This document shows, in pieces, positions 23,866-31,369 of a DNA stretch of 43,012 nucleotides. The translations under genes were made by a program, and so were the position numbers. The stretch comes from Chloroflexota bacterium. GTDB taxonomy: Bacteria; Chloroflexota; Limnocylindria; P2-11E. The notes beneath the pieces are model-generated. The model was not told the origin of the DNA. It did not search any database and saw only the letters and a program-made list of their open reading frames with translations. The DNA is taken from the NCBI GenBank assembly GCA_005889405.1, contig VBFY01000010.1:1-43012 (forward strand), written 5' to 3'. Numbering within the stretch: the stretch's first letter is position 1; the number at the start of each line of letters is the position of its first letter.

Positions 23866-23876
23866 ATCTGCTAAAT
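23857..23876 (-). promoter_or_regulatory. Inverted repeat, likely ArsR operator
   Basis: Perfect 8-bp arms ATTTAGCA (23857-23864) and TGCTAAAT (23869-23876) around CATC. It covers the GTG at 23865 and sits in the 29-bp gap after the DUF1684 gene. Its AT-rich sequence stands out from the GC-rich surroundings. The position suits autorepression by the ArsR protein. Confidence 0.7.
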
Positions 23877-23894
23877 AGATTGGCCGCTGATCAG

Positions 23895-24626
23895 CTACCG
23901 CTGAGGGTTGGTACCCTTCGGCATCCGCTCGCCGGCGCGGATCGCGACCGTCAGGAGATTCTCCGGCGGTGGGACCGGGCAGTTGTAATGGGACGAGAAG
24001 ACGCAGGCCGGGTTGTAGGCGCGGTTGAAGTCGACCACGAAGCGGCCGGCGCTCTCAGGCTTTACGTCGAGGTACCGCATCCGGTAGGACTCGCGTCCGC
24101 TGGTCGCGTCGCTGAAGTAGAGCTCGAGCGCGTCCGGCGCGACACCGGGCTCGCGCAAATGGAGTGCGGCAAGTCGGCACGCAGCGCCACCGACCGTGAA
24201 GCGGAACCAGCCCGCGCGGGTGGCCGCGCGGTGGTGTTCGCGCGTCGATCCGATCGCGACGTCCGCCAGGTCTGGCTCGAGGGCAAGGATGTAGTGGAAT
24301 GCAGGGTCGTACGGGAACCAGTCCGGCACGAGGTCGGCCCTTGGCGCCTCCGCATCGAGCACCACGACCGCCGGCGCGTTCTGATGCGAGAGACGCAGGC
24401 GATAGCGGCCGGCCTCGATCGTCCGCGGGCCGCTCAGCTCACCGTCCACGCGAAAAGCGTCGGGCAGCGCCTCGATCACATGTCCCTCGAGCCGCAGCGT
24501 TTCTCCAACCGGCAGCTCATGGCGAGCGACCGCCGCGAGATACGACGACGGTCCGTGTAGCCAGGCGCGGTGCTCCTCGCGCGACCGCTCGGCCTCGTCG
24601 CGCGCGCGATCGATGTCGCCGCTCAT
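23895..24626 (-). CDS. DUF1684 family protein
   Basis: 243 residues. The C-terminal half carries the family signature: LYFSDATSGRESY, then DFNRAYNPACVFSSHYNCP and PPPENLLTVAIRAGE. The family is widespread and its biochemical role is not known to me. ATG at 24626 overlaps the stop of the MFS gene (ATGA). It is the last gene of the gntR-ubiX-MFS operon, so it may be regulated with the UbiD genes. No signal peptide or membrane helix was seen. Confidence 0.88.
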   Translation of the reverse strand: MSGDIDRARDEAERSREEHRAWLHGPSSYLAAVARHELPVGETLRLEGHVIEALPDAFRVDGELSGPRTIEAGRYRLRLSHQNAPAVVVLDAEAPRADLVPDWFPYDPAFHYILALEPDLADVAIGSTREHHRAATRAGWFRFTVGGAACRLAALHLREPGVAPDALELYFSDATSGRESYRMRYLDVKPESAGRFVVDFNRAYNPACVFSSHYNCPVPPPENLLTVAIRAGERMPKGTNPQR

Positions 24627-25780
24627 TCCGACACCGTACGCGAACGACCGATGCTGAGTGTCGCTCGCGCGCGCGGTGTGGACAGCGCGACCGCGAAGTA
24701 CATTGCCAGGCTCCCCACGGCGACGATCTGGAACATCGCACCGAGCCCGACGGCGTTCGCGACCACGCCGCCGACGGCCGGCCCGAGGATCGCGCCAATG
24801 TCGAGACCGGCGTTGTAGACGCCGCTCGCGATGCCGACGTCGTGTCCTTCGGAGCGCACTTCGGCGACCGCCGCAGAGCTCGTGACGCGAAGGAGCCCGC
24901 GGCACACGCCGTTGATCGCGAAGAGCACGACGAGGACACCGAACGTCGGCAGCACAGGGATGAGCAATGTGGAAACGCCCATCAAGATCACGCCCCAGAA
25001 GTTCACGGTGCGGTGATCGATGTAGCGAAAGACGCCGGCGGAGATGAAACGGATGAACGTGGCGGCGCTCGACTTGAGGCCCTTGAGCGCGCCAGACGCC
25101 GCGAGCGGCAGGCCCACCGCGAGCCCGAACAGCGCGAAGAAGGAATCGATCGCGTCCGAGATCACATTGATGTACAGGACGACCACGGTCGCGAGCCACA
25201 CGCGCGAGTCGACCCTGCGATGCGCCGCGAGTAGGCCGCGCAGGCCGGCGCCGCGCGCGACCTCGTGCTCCGGCGCTGCGATCGGCGGAAGGCGCAGCAC
25301 GGCGAGCGCCGCGAGAGCGGGTGGGAATCCCAACACCGCGAGCGCGGCGCCGATGCCGAAGCGGTCCGCGAGCGCGCCGCCGAGGAACGCGCCGACGGCG
25401 TAGCCGGTCGAAAGCGACGCGGTGTACCAGCCCATCGTCACGCCCGCTCGTTTTCCGCCGGTGAGATCGATCGTCGCCGCGAGGTTGATCGTCCCGAGCG
25501 CTCCGAACGCATAGCCGTGCACCACCGTGAGCACGAGGACGAGCGGGAGCAGGCCGCCGGCGAAGGCAAAGCCGCTCGTCGCGACCGTGAACACGATCAG
25601 CCAGAGCGCGAGCTGTCGGCGCGCGCGCGCGGGACGGTACGCGGCGCCGCTCGGGATCCGCGACGCGAGACGGAAGATCGCGAACAGCGCCGACAGCGAT
25701 CCGATCGACGGCAGTGCATAGCCGTAGGCGTCGAGATACGGTGCGTAGAGCAGGTTGATCGTCCCCTCGGCCGTTGTCAC
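24623..25780 (-). CDS. MFS transporter, N-terminus uncertain (possible frameshift)
   Basis: Major facilitator superfamily permease, 385 residues from the GTG at 25780, with about 11 membrane helices. This GTG cuts the first helix in half. The same frame continues upstream with LTVALFLQYALAAIV, an obvious first helix, but no ATG, GTG or TTG precedes it. In another frame an ATG at 25854 overlaps the ubiX stop and encodes MTSRVRAAA before stopping. Joining the two frames near 25825 by a one-base shift gives a normal start. This is a sequencing error, a real frameshift, or an unusual start (CTG at 25822). It probably exports or imports a pathway compound. Confidence 0.8.
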   Translation of the reverse strand: MTTAEGTINLLYAPYLDAYGYALPSIGSLSALFAIFRLASRIPSGAAYRPARARRQLALWLIVFTVATSGFAFAGGLLPLVLVLTVVHGYAFGALGTINLAATIDLTGGKRAGVTMGWYTASLSTGYAVGAFLGGALADRFGIGAALAVLGFPPALAALAVLRLPPIAAPEHEVARGAGLRGLLAAHRRVDSRVWLATVVVLYINVISDAIDSFFALFGLAVGLPLAASGALKGLKSSAATFIRFISAGVFRYIDHRTVNFWGVILMGVSTLLIPVLPTFGVLVVLFAINGVCRGLLRVTSSAAVAEVRSEGHDVGIASGVYNAGLDIGAILGPAVGGVVANAVGLGAMFQIVAVGSLAMYFAVALSTPRARATLSIGRSRTVSE

Positions 25781-25853
25781 GATGGCCGCGAGCGCGTATT
25801 GGAGAAAAAGCGCGACGGTCAGTCGGCTGCTGCCGCGCGTACGCGCGACGTCA

Positions 25854-26438
25854 TCACGATTTCTCTGTCGGTCCGCTCCAGCGGCGGAAGAGCGCGTGCT
25901 CGATGCCGAGCTGGTCGAGCGCCTTCCCGACGCTGTGATCGACGAGATCCATGAGCGTCGTCGGCTTTTGGTAGAACCCCGGCACCGGCGGGAGGATCAC
26001 CGCGCCCGCGAGCGCGAGCTCGTGCATGAGGCGAAGGTGATTCGCGTTGAGCGGCGTCTCACGCACCATGAGCACGAGCTTGCGTCGTTCCTTCAGGTGG
26101 ACGTCCGCGGCACGCACGATGAGGTTGTCGTCGAGGGCGTTCGCGATCGCCGACATCGTCCGCATGCTGCACGGCGCCACGAGCATGCCCGCGGTCAGGA
26201 ACGTGCCACTGGCGAGCGACGCGGCCAGATTCTTCTCGTCGTGAACGACGTCCGCCAGGCCGACGACGTCGTCGTAGCTCCGGTCCGTCTCGTACGCGAT
26301 CGTCGCTTTCGCACCAGATGACACGATCGCGTGCAGCTCGACCGAGCGATCCTGGCGGATGACCTCGAGGGCGCGGATCCCGTAGACGGCCCCCGACGCG
26401 CCCGACAGGGCGACGACGATCCTGCGTGGCGCGCTCAC
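25854..26438 (-). CDS. ubiX: UbiX-type flavin prenyltransferase
   Basis: Joins a dimethylallyl group to reduced FMN to form prenylated FMN, the cofactor of UbiD enzymes. 194 residues, family length. Motifs: SGASGAVYG (12-20, with S15), APCSMRTMSAIA (88-99), VRAADVHLKERRKLVLMVRETPLN with R109, K116, R126 and E127, PGFYQKP with Y156, and W187 near the end. These match the conserved residues of Pseudomonas UbiX with a constant offset. GTG at 26438 follows the gntR stop by 4 nt, so it is co-transcribed with its regulator. Three UbiD clients lie in the same window. Confidence 0.95.
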   Translation of the reverse strand: MSAPRRIVVALSGASGAVYGIRALEVIRQDRSVELHAIVSSGAKATIAYETDRSYDDVVGLADVVHDEKNLAASLASGTFLTAGMLVAPCSMRTMSAIANALDDNLIVRAADVHLKERRKLVLMVRETPLNANHLRLMHELALAGAVILPPVPGFYQKPTTLMDLVDHSVGKALDQLGIEHALFRRWSGPTEKS

Positions 26439-26442
26439 GTCA

Positions 26443-27204
26443 TTACCGGCGGTGCGCGCGCACCAGCCGCGGCGCGGGAAGAGCGGCCGGCTTCTCCGCG
26501 TCAGTGCGCTCGGCCAGGCGCCGCCGCAGTCTCTTTTCGAAGTCGGAGAGGTGCACCAGCATGACCTCGCGCGCACCCTCCGGATCGTGCCGGCGCACGG
26601 CCTCGACGATCTCCTCGTGCGCCCTTTGCGTCGCGCGGCCGGATTTCTGATCGCGCAGGTCGCGGATGCTCGGCACGAGCAGCTCGCGGTACGCCTCGAC
26701 CGTCGCATAGAGCACCTCATTGCCGGCCGCGCGCGCGAGCTCGACGTGGAAGTCCATGCTCGCGTCCGCGTGCGTGATCGGCTCGCGCAGGAGCGGCCGT
26801 GCGCGATCGACGCTCTGCTGCAGGCGACTGACGGCGGCGGCGTCGGCACGCTGTGCCGCAAGCTCCGCGGTCGCTGCTTCAACGATCTTGCGCGCCTCCG
26901 CCAGCTCGGAGAGGGTCATCCGCCGCAGCTTGATCAGCGTCGAGATCGATTCGGCCACGCGATCGGTGTTCGCTTCTTCGACGAACGCGCCGCCCATCGC
27001 GCCCACCTTGACGCGGATCAGACCCCGCGCCTCGAGGACGCGCAGCGCGTCACGGACCGTGATGCGCGAGACGCCGAACTGTTCGGCGAGCTCACGCTCC
27101 GATTGGAGGCGGTCCCCCGGCGAGAGCTCGGTGGCGAAGATCGCGCGCTCGATCTGGGAAACGATCTCGCCCGACGCGCGCGATTGCCGTATCGGCGTGA
27201 ACAC
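26443..27204 (-). CDS. GntR-family transcription regulator, FCD (FadR) subfamily
   Basis: 253 residues. The winged helix occupies 10-75 (SERELAEQFGVSRITVRDALRVLEARGLI) and the all-helical FCD effector domain 90-230. FCD histidines H153, H196 and H218 are present, but the usual Asp four residues before the first His is Ser149. FCD proteins usually bind a carboxylic acid, sometimes with a metal. The GTG start at 27204 lies 7 nt after a TACCAT box within a TGGT-N3-ACCA palindrome, so it most likely represses itself. The same palindrome occurs in front of four other operon starts of the island. ubiX follows directly. Confidence 0.95.
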   Translation of the reverse strand: MFTPIRQSRASGEIVSQIERAIFATELSPGDRLQSERELAEQFGVSRITVRDALRVLEARGLIRVKVGAMGGAFVEEANTDRVAESISTLIKLRRMTLSELAEARKIVEAATAELAAQRADAAAVSRLQQSVDRARPLLREPITHADASMDFHVELARAAGNEVLYATVEAYRELLVPSIRDLRDQKSGRATQRAHEEIVEAVRRHDPEGAREVMLVHLSDFEKRLRRRLAERTDAEKPAALPAPRLVRAHRR

Positions 27205-27210
27205 GAGCGG

Positions 27211-27225
27211 AATGGTATGACCAAT
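27211..27225 (-). promoter_or_regulatory. GntR/FCD-type operator site 3 (autoregulatory)
   Basis: AATGGTATGACCAAT, core TGGT-N3-ACCA, 6 bp upstream of the gntR GTG. Minus-strand TACCAT (27212-27217) is placed 7 nt before the GTG as a -10 of a leaderless mRNA. A weak TGGACG lies 16 nt further upstream as a possible -35. Confidence 0.87.
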
Positions 27226-27244
27226 CCGCGCCGCGTCCAGCCGT

Positions 27245-27949
27245 CTAATCGAGGTCGTCGAGCCGCCCCGCGACGCGCGCGCGCTCGACCGCGTCGTTCC
27301 AGGTCTTCAGGGCGACCGAGCGCTGGACGAGTGCCGCTCGCACGCGCCGGGTCTCGTCCGCGGTGTATTCGCGCGGCTCGCCGAGCTGCGCTGCGAGGCG
27401 CAGTCGATCCGCGCTCTCCTCGAGGAACATCGCCGCGGTCACGCAGTCGGGTAGGTCCTCGCCCATCACGACCGCACCGTGCCCGCGCAGGAGAAGCGCG
27501 CGTTCAGCGCCGAGGACGCGCGCGACTGCTTCGCCGAGCGCGGCCGTTCGCACGAGCTCGGGATCGTCGTACACGGGGATGGTCCCGCCGAACCACGCTC
27601 CGGCGTTCGACGCGACGATGAGCGGGCGCCCGGTGACGGCGAACGCGGTCGCCGCGCGCGGATGGAAATGCGCGACGCTCCCCGCGTCGCGGCGTGCGCG
27701 GTAGATCGCGAGGTGCAGCGGCGTCTCCGACGGCGGCTCGCGATCGCCGACCGGCGTTCCGTCGGTCAGGCGGACGACGGCGACCTGGTCGGGTCGCGCC
27801 GTGATGCGGCTCGACCCACGGTCGTTGATGTAGACCACATCGCCATCGCGGAGGGAGATATGGCCATGCATGTCGAAGAGTCCGGCGACCGCGAGCACGC
27901 GCGCCGCGGTCGCGACGAGGGTCCGGGGATCGGCGCGCTGCGCGCTCAC
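27245..27949 (-). CDS. Class II aldolase/adducin-family protein (second copy)
   Basis: 234 residues with the zinc ligands H94 and H96 (AHFHPRA) and H157 (RGHGAVVMG), and an acidic residue E75 in PPSETPLH at the place of the catalytic Glu of fuculose aldolase. The GTG start overlaps the stop of the flavin reductase gene (GTGA). It closes the operon ATPase-permease-flavin reductase-aldolase. It is only moderately similar to the copy at 11323 (HFH against HSH), so the two probably have different substrates. Aldolase and aromatic acid decarboxylase are both possible. Confidence 0.85.
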   Translation of the reverse strand: MSAQRADPRTLVATAARVLAVAGLFDMHGHISLRDGDVVYINDRGSSRITARPDQVAVVRLTDGTPVGDREPPSETPLHLAIYRARRDAGSVAHFHPRAATAFAVTGRPLIVASNAGAWFGGTIPVYDDPELVRTAALGEAVARVLGAERALLLRGHGAVVMGEDLPDCVTAAMFLEESADRLRLAAQLGEPREYTADETRRVRAALVQRSVALKTWNDAVERARVAGRLDDLD

Positions 27950-28491
27950 GTCGGGTAGCCCTCGGGCGACTCTTCGCTCGTCCAATGGCCGCTCCGCATG
28001 TAGCGGCGGCGATACCGCAGCAGCGGATCCACGCGGCGCTCGTCGATCTGGTGCGCTGCGACTTCGCCAACGAAGAGCAGGTGGTCCCCCGTCTCGACCG
28101 ACCGGGTCACACGGCACCACAGGATCGCGAGGCTGCCGGCGACGGCGGGCGCGCTCAACCCTTCCGGTGGTTCCACGACCGGGATGCCGAGAGTCGCGAA
28201 CTTGTCGGGACCGGTAGCGGACTTCCCCGCCGCGGCAGCGAGCTCCTGCTGCGAGTCGTGGAGCAGCGACACGCTGAACTGCCCGCCGTCTCGTATGAGC
28301 CGTGTCGTGCGCGAGCCATGGTGCTCCGCGATCGCGACCATCGCCGGCGAGAGCGACACGTACATCGTCGTTCCGGTCGCGCACGAGCGCTCGCCCGCAT
28401 GAGCCGCGCCGATGATCGCGACCGGATGCGCGATGCGCGACAGCACCAGTCGTGCGACCCGGTAGACATCGTCCTTCGTCTGGGCGGTCAT
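27946..28491 (-). CDS. Flavin reductase-like FMN-binding split-barrel protein
   Basis: 181 residues of the flavin reductase (NtaB/HpaC-like) family. Seen are ATGTTMYVSLSPAMVAIAEHHGSRT, the GQFSVSLLHDSQQELA block and DHLLFVGEVAAHQ near the end. Such proteins reduce FMN or FAD with NAD(P)H and pass it to a partner enzyme. No monooxygenase is present in the window. UbiX requires reduced FMN, so supply of FMNH2 to UbiX is an attractive role (inference). The gene lies 10 nt after the permease and is coupled to the aldolase by GTGA. Confidence 0.88.
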   Translation of the reverse strand: MTAQTKDDVYRVARLVLSRIAHPVAIIGAAHAGERSCATGTTMYVSLSPAMVAIAEHHGSRTTRLIRDGGQFSVSLLHDSQQELAAAAGKSATGPDKFATLGIPVVEPPEGLSAPAVAGSLAILWCRVTRSVETGDHLLFVGEVAAHQIDERRVDPLLRYRRRYMRSGHWTSEESPEGYPT

Positions 28492-28501
28492 CGCGTTCCC
28501 G

Positions 28502-29404
28502 TCAGCGCTGCGGGCGCCACGCGTCGAAATGACGCTCGATGCGCTGCAGACCGTACGTCAGGAGCAGACCGGCGGCGGCGATCAGGAACAGGCCCACGAA
28601 CACCTTCGAGCTCTGAAAGGTGCTCCCGGCGATCATCATCATCCGCCCGAGGCCGTGCTGCGCGGCGACATATTCCGCGACGACGACGCCGATGAGCGCG
28701 TGTCCTGTGCCGAGTCGCAGCCCGGTGAGGATGAACGGGACGGAGCCCGGCAGCGCGATCGTCCGGAAGATATGGAGATCACCGGCTCCGAACGAGCGGG
28801 CGACGCGCAGCAGGCTCGCGTCGAGGCTGCGCACGCCGGCCATCGTGTTGATGAGGATCGCGAACACAGCGCCGAGGTAGATCACGGCGATCTTCGACTC
28901 GACGCCGATCCCGAGCCAGATGATGAACAGGGGGATCAGCACGATCCGAGGAGTCGCGTAAAAGAACGTGATGAACGGGTCGAAGATGTAGCGCAGACGC
29001 GGGTACCAGCCGAACAGCAGCCCGCACGGTATCCCGACGAGCGCCGCGAGCGCGTAGCCGATCACGAACTCCTGTCCCGACACCGCGATATCGGTCGCGA
29101 GCTCGCCGTCGTTGACGAGCTCGAGGAACGCCTGCCACACATCGACTGGGCCCGGGAGGAAGAGCGGGGACCAGATACGCGCCGAGGCGACGGCCTGCCA
29201 GGCGACGAAGAACACTGCGACGCCGAACGAACCGATGAGCAAGGCTTCATGCCGCTGGAAGAGGGTCTGTGGTGGGAGCGGCGTCGTCCGCACCAGCGAG
29301 TCGCGCGGAGCACGCGTCGGGCCCAGGTCGGTGCCGGCAAACCCCTCGGCCGGGAAGTTCGGGAGGCTGTCGTACTTGATCGGCTCCTCGGCGCGCTCCG
29401 CCAT
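28502..29404 (-). CDS. SsuC/TauC-type ABC transporter permease
   Basis: 300 residues: a hydrophilic N-terminal extension of about 50 residues, then six membrane helices of the BPD_transp_1 domain. The EAA-like loop reads SLLRVARSFGAGDLHIFRTIALPGSVPFI. It belongs to the nitrate/sulfonate/taurine class that works with NMT1-type binding proteins. ATG at 29404 adjoins the TAG of the ATPase gene without any gap. No binding protein is encoded next to it; those at 17249 and 38464 are orphan candidates and belong to the same predicted regulon. Confidence 0.94.
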   Translation of the reverse strand: MAERAEEPIKYDSLPNFPAEGFAGTDLGPTRAPRDSLVRTTPLPPQTLFQRHEALLIGSFGVAVFFVAWQAVASARIWSPLFLPGPVDVWQAFLELVNDGELATDIAVSGQEFVIGYALAALVGIPCGLLFGWYPRLRYIFDPFITFFYATPRIVLIPLFIIWLGIGVESKIAVIYLGAVFAILINTMAGVRSLDASLLRVARSFGAGDLHIFRTIALPGSVPFILTGLRLGTGHALIGVVVAEYVAAQHGLGRMMMIAGSTFQSSKVFVGLFLIAAAGLLLTYGLQRIERHFDAWRPQR

Positions 29405-30193
29405 CTATGCCGTCGCTGCCAGCCCGTCGCGGGCTGACTCCTCTCGAATGCTCTCCCAGATGCGTCTTTCGATCTCGACGAATCCCGGCTCTCGTTTCAC
29501 GCGCAGGTCGCGTGGACGCGGTATATCGACAGTCACGATCTCTTTCACGCGTCCCGGACGCGCGGTGAACACGATCACACGGTCCGCGAGGTACACCGCT
29601 TCGACGATGTCGTGCGTGATGAAGACGGCGGTCTTTCGCGTCTCGTTCCAGATGCGCAGCAGCTCCTGCTGCATCGTCTCGCGCGTCTGCGCATCGAGCG
29701 CGGCGAACGGCTCGTCGAGCAGCAGGACCTCGGGGTCGACAGCGAGAGCGCGCGCGAGGTTCACGCGCTGCTGCATGCCCCCGCTCAGCTCGAGTGGATA
29801 CGACTCCGCGAACCCTTCCAGGCCGACGAGGTCGACGAACCGTTTCGCCCGGCTCTGTGCTTCCGCCTTCGGAATCCGGATGAGCTCGACGCCGTACATC
29901 ACGTTGCCCGTGACCGTGCGCCACGGCAGGAGGCTCGGCTGCTGGAAGACCATCGCCCGGTCGTGGCCGGGGCGATCGATCTGCCGTCCGTCGAGCGCGA
30001 GGGCGCCGGAGGTAAGTGGCAGCAGGCCGTCCACCGCGCCCAGGAAGGTCGTCTTGCCGCAGCCCGACGGCCCCACGATCGCGACGAATTCGCCGTCGGC
30101 GACATCGAAGGTCACGCCGTCGACCGCCAGGAGCATGTCGCCGTACCGCTGGCGGCGGTGGTGGATGACGACGTCGCGCGCCTGCAACTTCAT
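29405..30193 (-). CDS. SsuB/TauB-type ABC transporter ATPase
   Basis: 262 residues. Walker A GPSGCGKTTF, Q-loop MVFQQPSLLPWRTV (the LLPWRTV form is typical of nitrate/sulfonate importers), signature LSGGMQQRVNLARAL, Walker B VLLLDEPFAALD and switch His in FITHDIVEA are all intact. The ATG at 30193 was chosen because it begins the domain directly; the longer frame overruns the operator region. It is the first gene of a four-gene operon controlled by operator 4, divergent from the binding protein at 30268. Confidence 0.94.
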   Translation of the reverse strand: MKLQARDVVIHHRRQRYGDMLLAVDGVTFDVADGEFVAIVGPSGCGKTTFLGAVDGLLPLTSGALALDGRQIDRPGHDRAMVFQQPSLLPWRTVTGNVMYGVELIRIPKAEAQSRAKRFVDLVGLEGFAESYPLELSGGMQQRVNLARALAVDPEVLLLDEPFAALDAQTRETMQQELLRIWNETRKTAVFITHDIVEAVYLADRVIVFTARPGRVKEIVTVDIPRPRDLRVKREPGFVEIERRIWESIREESARDGLAATA

Positions 30194-30230
30194 CCCGTTG
30201 AAGTGTGCGCCTGTTCCTCGGGCTTGGTCC

Positions 30231-30245
30231 AATGGTATTAACATT
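30231..30245. promoter_or_regulatory. GntR/FCD-type operator site 4 (divergent)
   Basis: AATGGTATTAACATT, one mismatch from the palindrome core TGGT-N3-ACCA. It lies between the ATPase start (30193, minus) and the binding-protein start (30268, plus). TACCAT on the minus strand and TAACAT on the plus strand (30239-30244) could both serve as -10 boxes. Confidence 0.75.
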
Positions 30246-30267
30246 CGCGGCCTCTGGAGGTGTGGGG

Positions 30268-31353
30268 GTGGAGCGAAAACTTGTCGCAGCCCTAGCGGTC
30301 TTCGGGCTGTTGTTCGCCGCATGTGGCGGCACGACACCGGCCGTGCAAGCCAGCCCGACGGTCACGGCGACCGCTTCGGCGAAACCGACAGCGACGGAAT
30401 CGCCCGACGCGGTCATGGCGCGGCTGTACGAGGCCGCGAAGTCCGAGGGCAAGGTCGCGATCTACTCGTCGATGAACACCGACGACGCGAAGAAGGTGTT
30501 CCCCGTCTTCGAGGCAAAGTTCCCCGGCGTGAAGGTCGAGCACACCCGCGCATCGGGTGAGGTCCTCACCACCAAGGTCGTGACGGAGAAGAAGGCCGGC
30601 CAGGACCTGTTCGACGTCGTGGAGTCGAACCTCTTCGAGGTCGGCTACATCATCGACCAGGGCTACACGCAGAAGTACATCGTCGCGTCGGCGGGCGACT
30701 ACCCGGCTGAGGTGAAGGACGCGAGCGGTGCGTTCATCGCGGCGCGGCTCAACAACGACATCCCCGGCATCAACACGACGAAGCTGCCCGCGGGCGTGAC
30801 GATCAAGACCTGGAAGGACCTCTGCAACCCGGCGCTGTCCGGAAAGATCGCCGTCGAGCAGGGCGACGTCGTCGTCTACTCGGCACTGCGCAAGATCCTC
30901 GGCGACGCCGAGGCGCAGAACGTCCTGAAATGCATCGCGGCGAACAAGCCGTCGCTGCGCAGCGGCCACACCGACATGGCGAACCTCCTCGCCGCCGGCG
31001 AGTTCGCGGCGACGATGTCATCGAACGGACATCGCCTGGCACAGCTGAAGTACGAGGAGAACAAGCCGATCACGTGGGGCCAGACGAATCCGATCATCAC
31101 CGACGTGCAGGGCATGGCCCTTGCGAACAAGCCGCCGCACGCCAACGCGGGCAAGCTCCTCATGGAGTGGCTGACCTCGACCGAGGGCCAGAAGGCCATC
31201 CAGTCGACCGGACGCGTTCCGGCGAACCCGAAGGTCCCGCCGAAGTACCCCGACCTGAACAACTTCGCGCCGATCTTCTACGTGAGCCTCGCGCTGCGGG
31301 CCGACTTCGACAAGGACCAGGCATTCTGGAACAGCACCCTCGGCGTCAAGTAA
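30268..31353 (+). CDS. Family 1 extracellular solute-binding lipoprotein (AfuA/FbpA-like)
   Basis: 361 residues: lipoprotein signal (LVAALAVFGLLFAACGG), Thr/Ser/Ala linker, then LYEAAKSEGKVAIYSSMNTDDAKKVF and FEAKFPGVKVEHTR typical of iron(III)/thiamine/phosphonate-type binding proteins. GTG at 30268 has a GGAGG Shine-Dalgarno with a good spacing; an in-frame GTG at 30262 is less likely. It is followed by a fused permease and an ATPase, completing an FbpABC-type importer. Ferric-ion binding usually needs a pair of tyrosines; tyrosines such as in DVVVYSALRK exist but were not mapped. The substrate could equally be an organic acid. Confidence 0.92.
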   Translation: MERKLVAALAVFGLLFAACGGTTPAVQASPTVTATASAKPTATESPDAVMARLYEAAKSEGKVAIYSSMNTDDAKKVFPVFEAKFPGVKVEHTRASGEVLTTKVVTEKKAGQDLFDVVESNLFEVGYIIDQGYTQKYIVASAGDYPAEVKDASGAFIAARLNNDIPGINTTKLPAGVTIKTWKDLCNPALSGKIAVEQGDVVVYSALRKILGDAEAQNVLKCIAANKPSLRSGHTDMANLLAAGEFAATMSSNGHRLAQLKYEENKPITWGQTNPIITDVQGMALANKPPHANAGKLLMEWLTSTEGQKAIQSTGRVPANPKVPPKYPDLNNFAPIFYVSLALRADFDKDQAFWNSTLGVK

Positions 31354-31369
31354 CAGCGACAACGGACTG

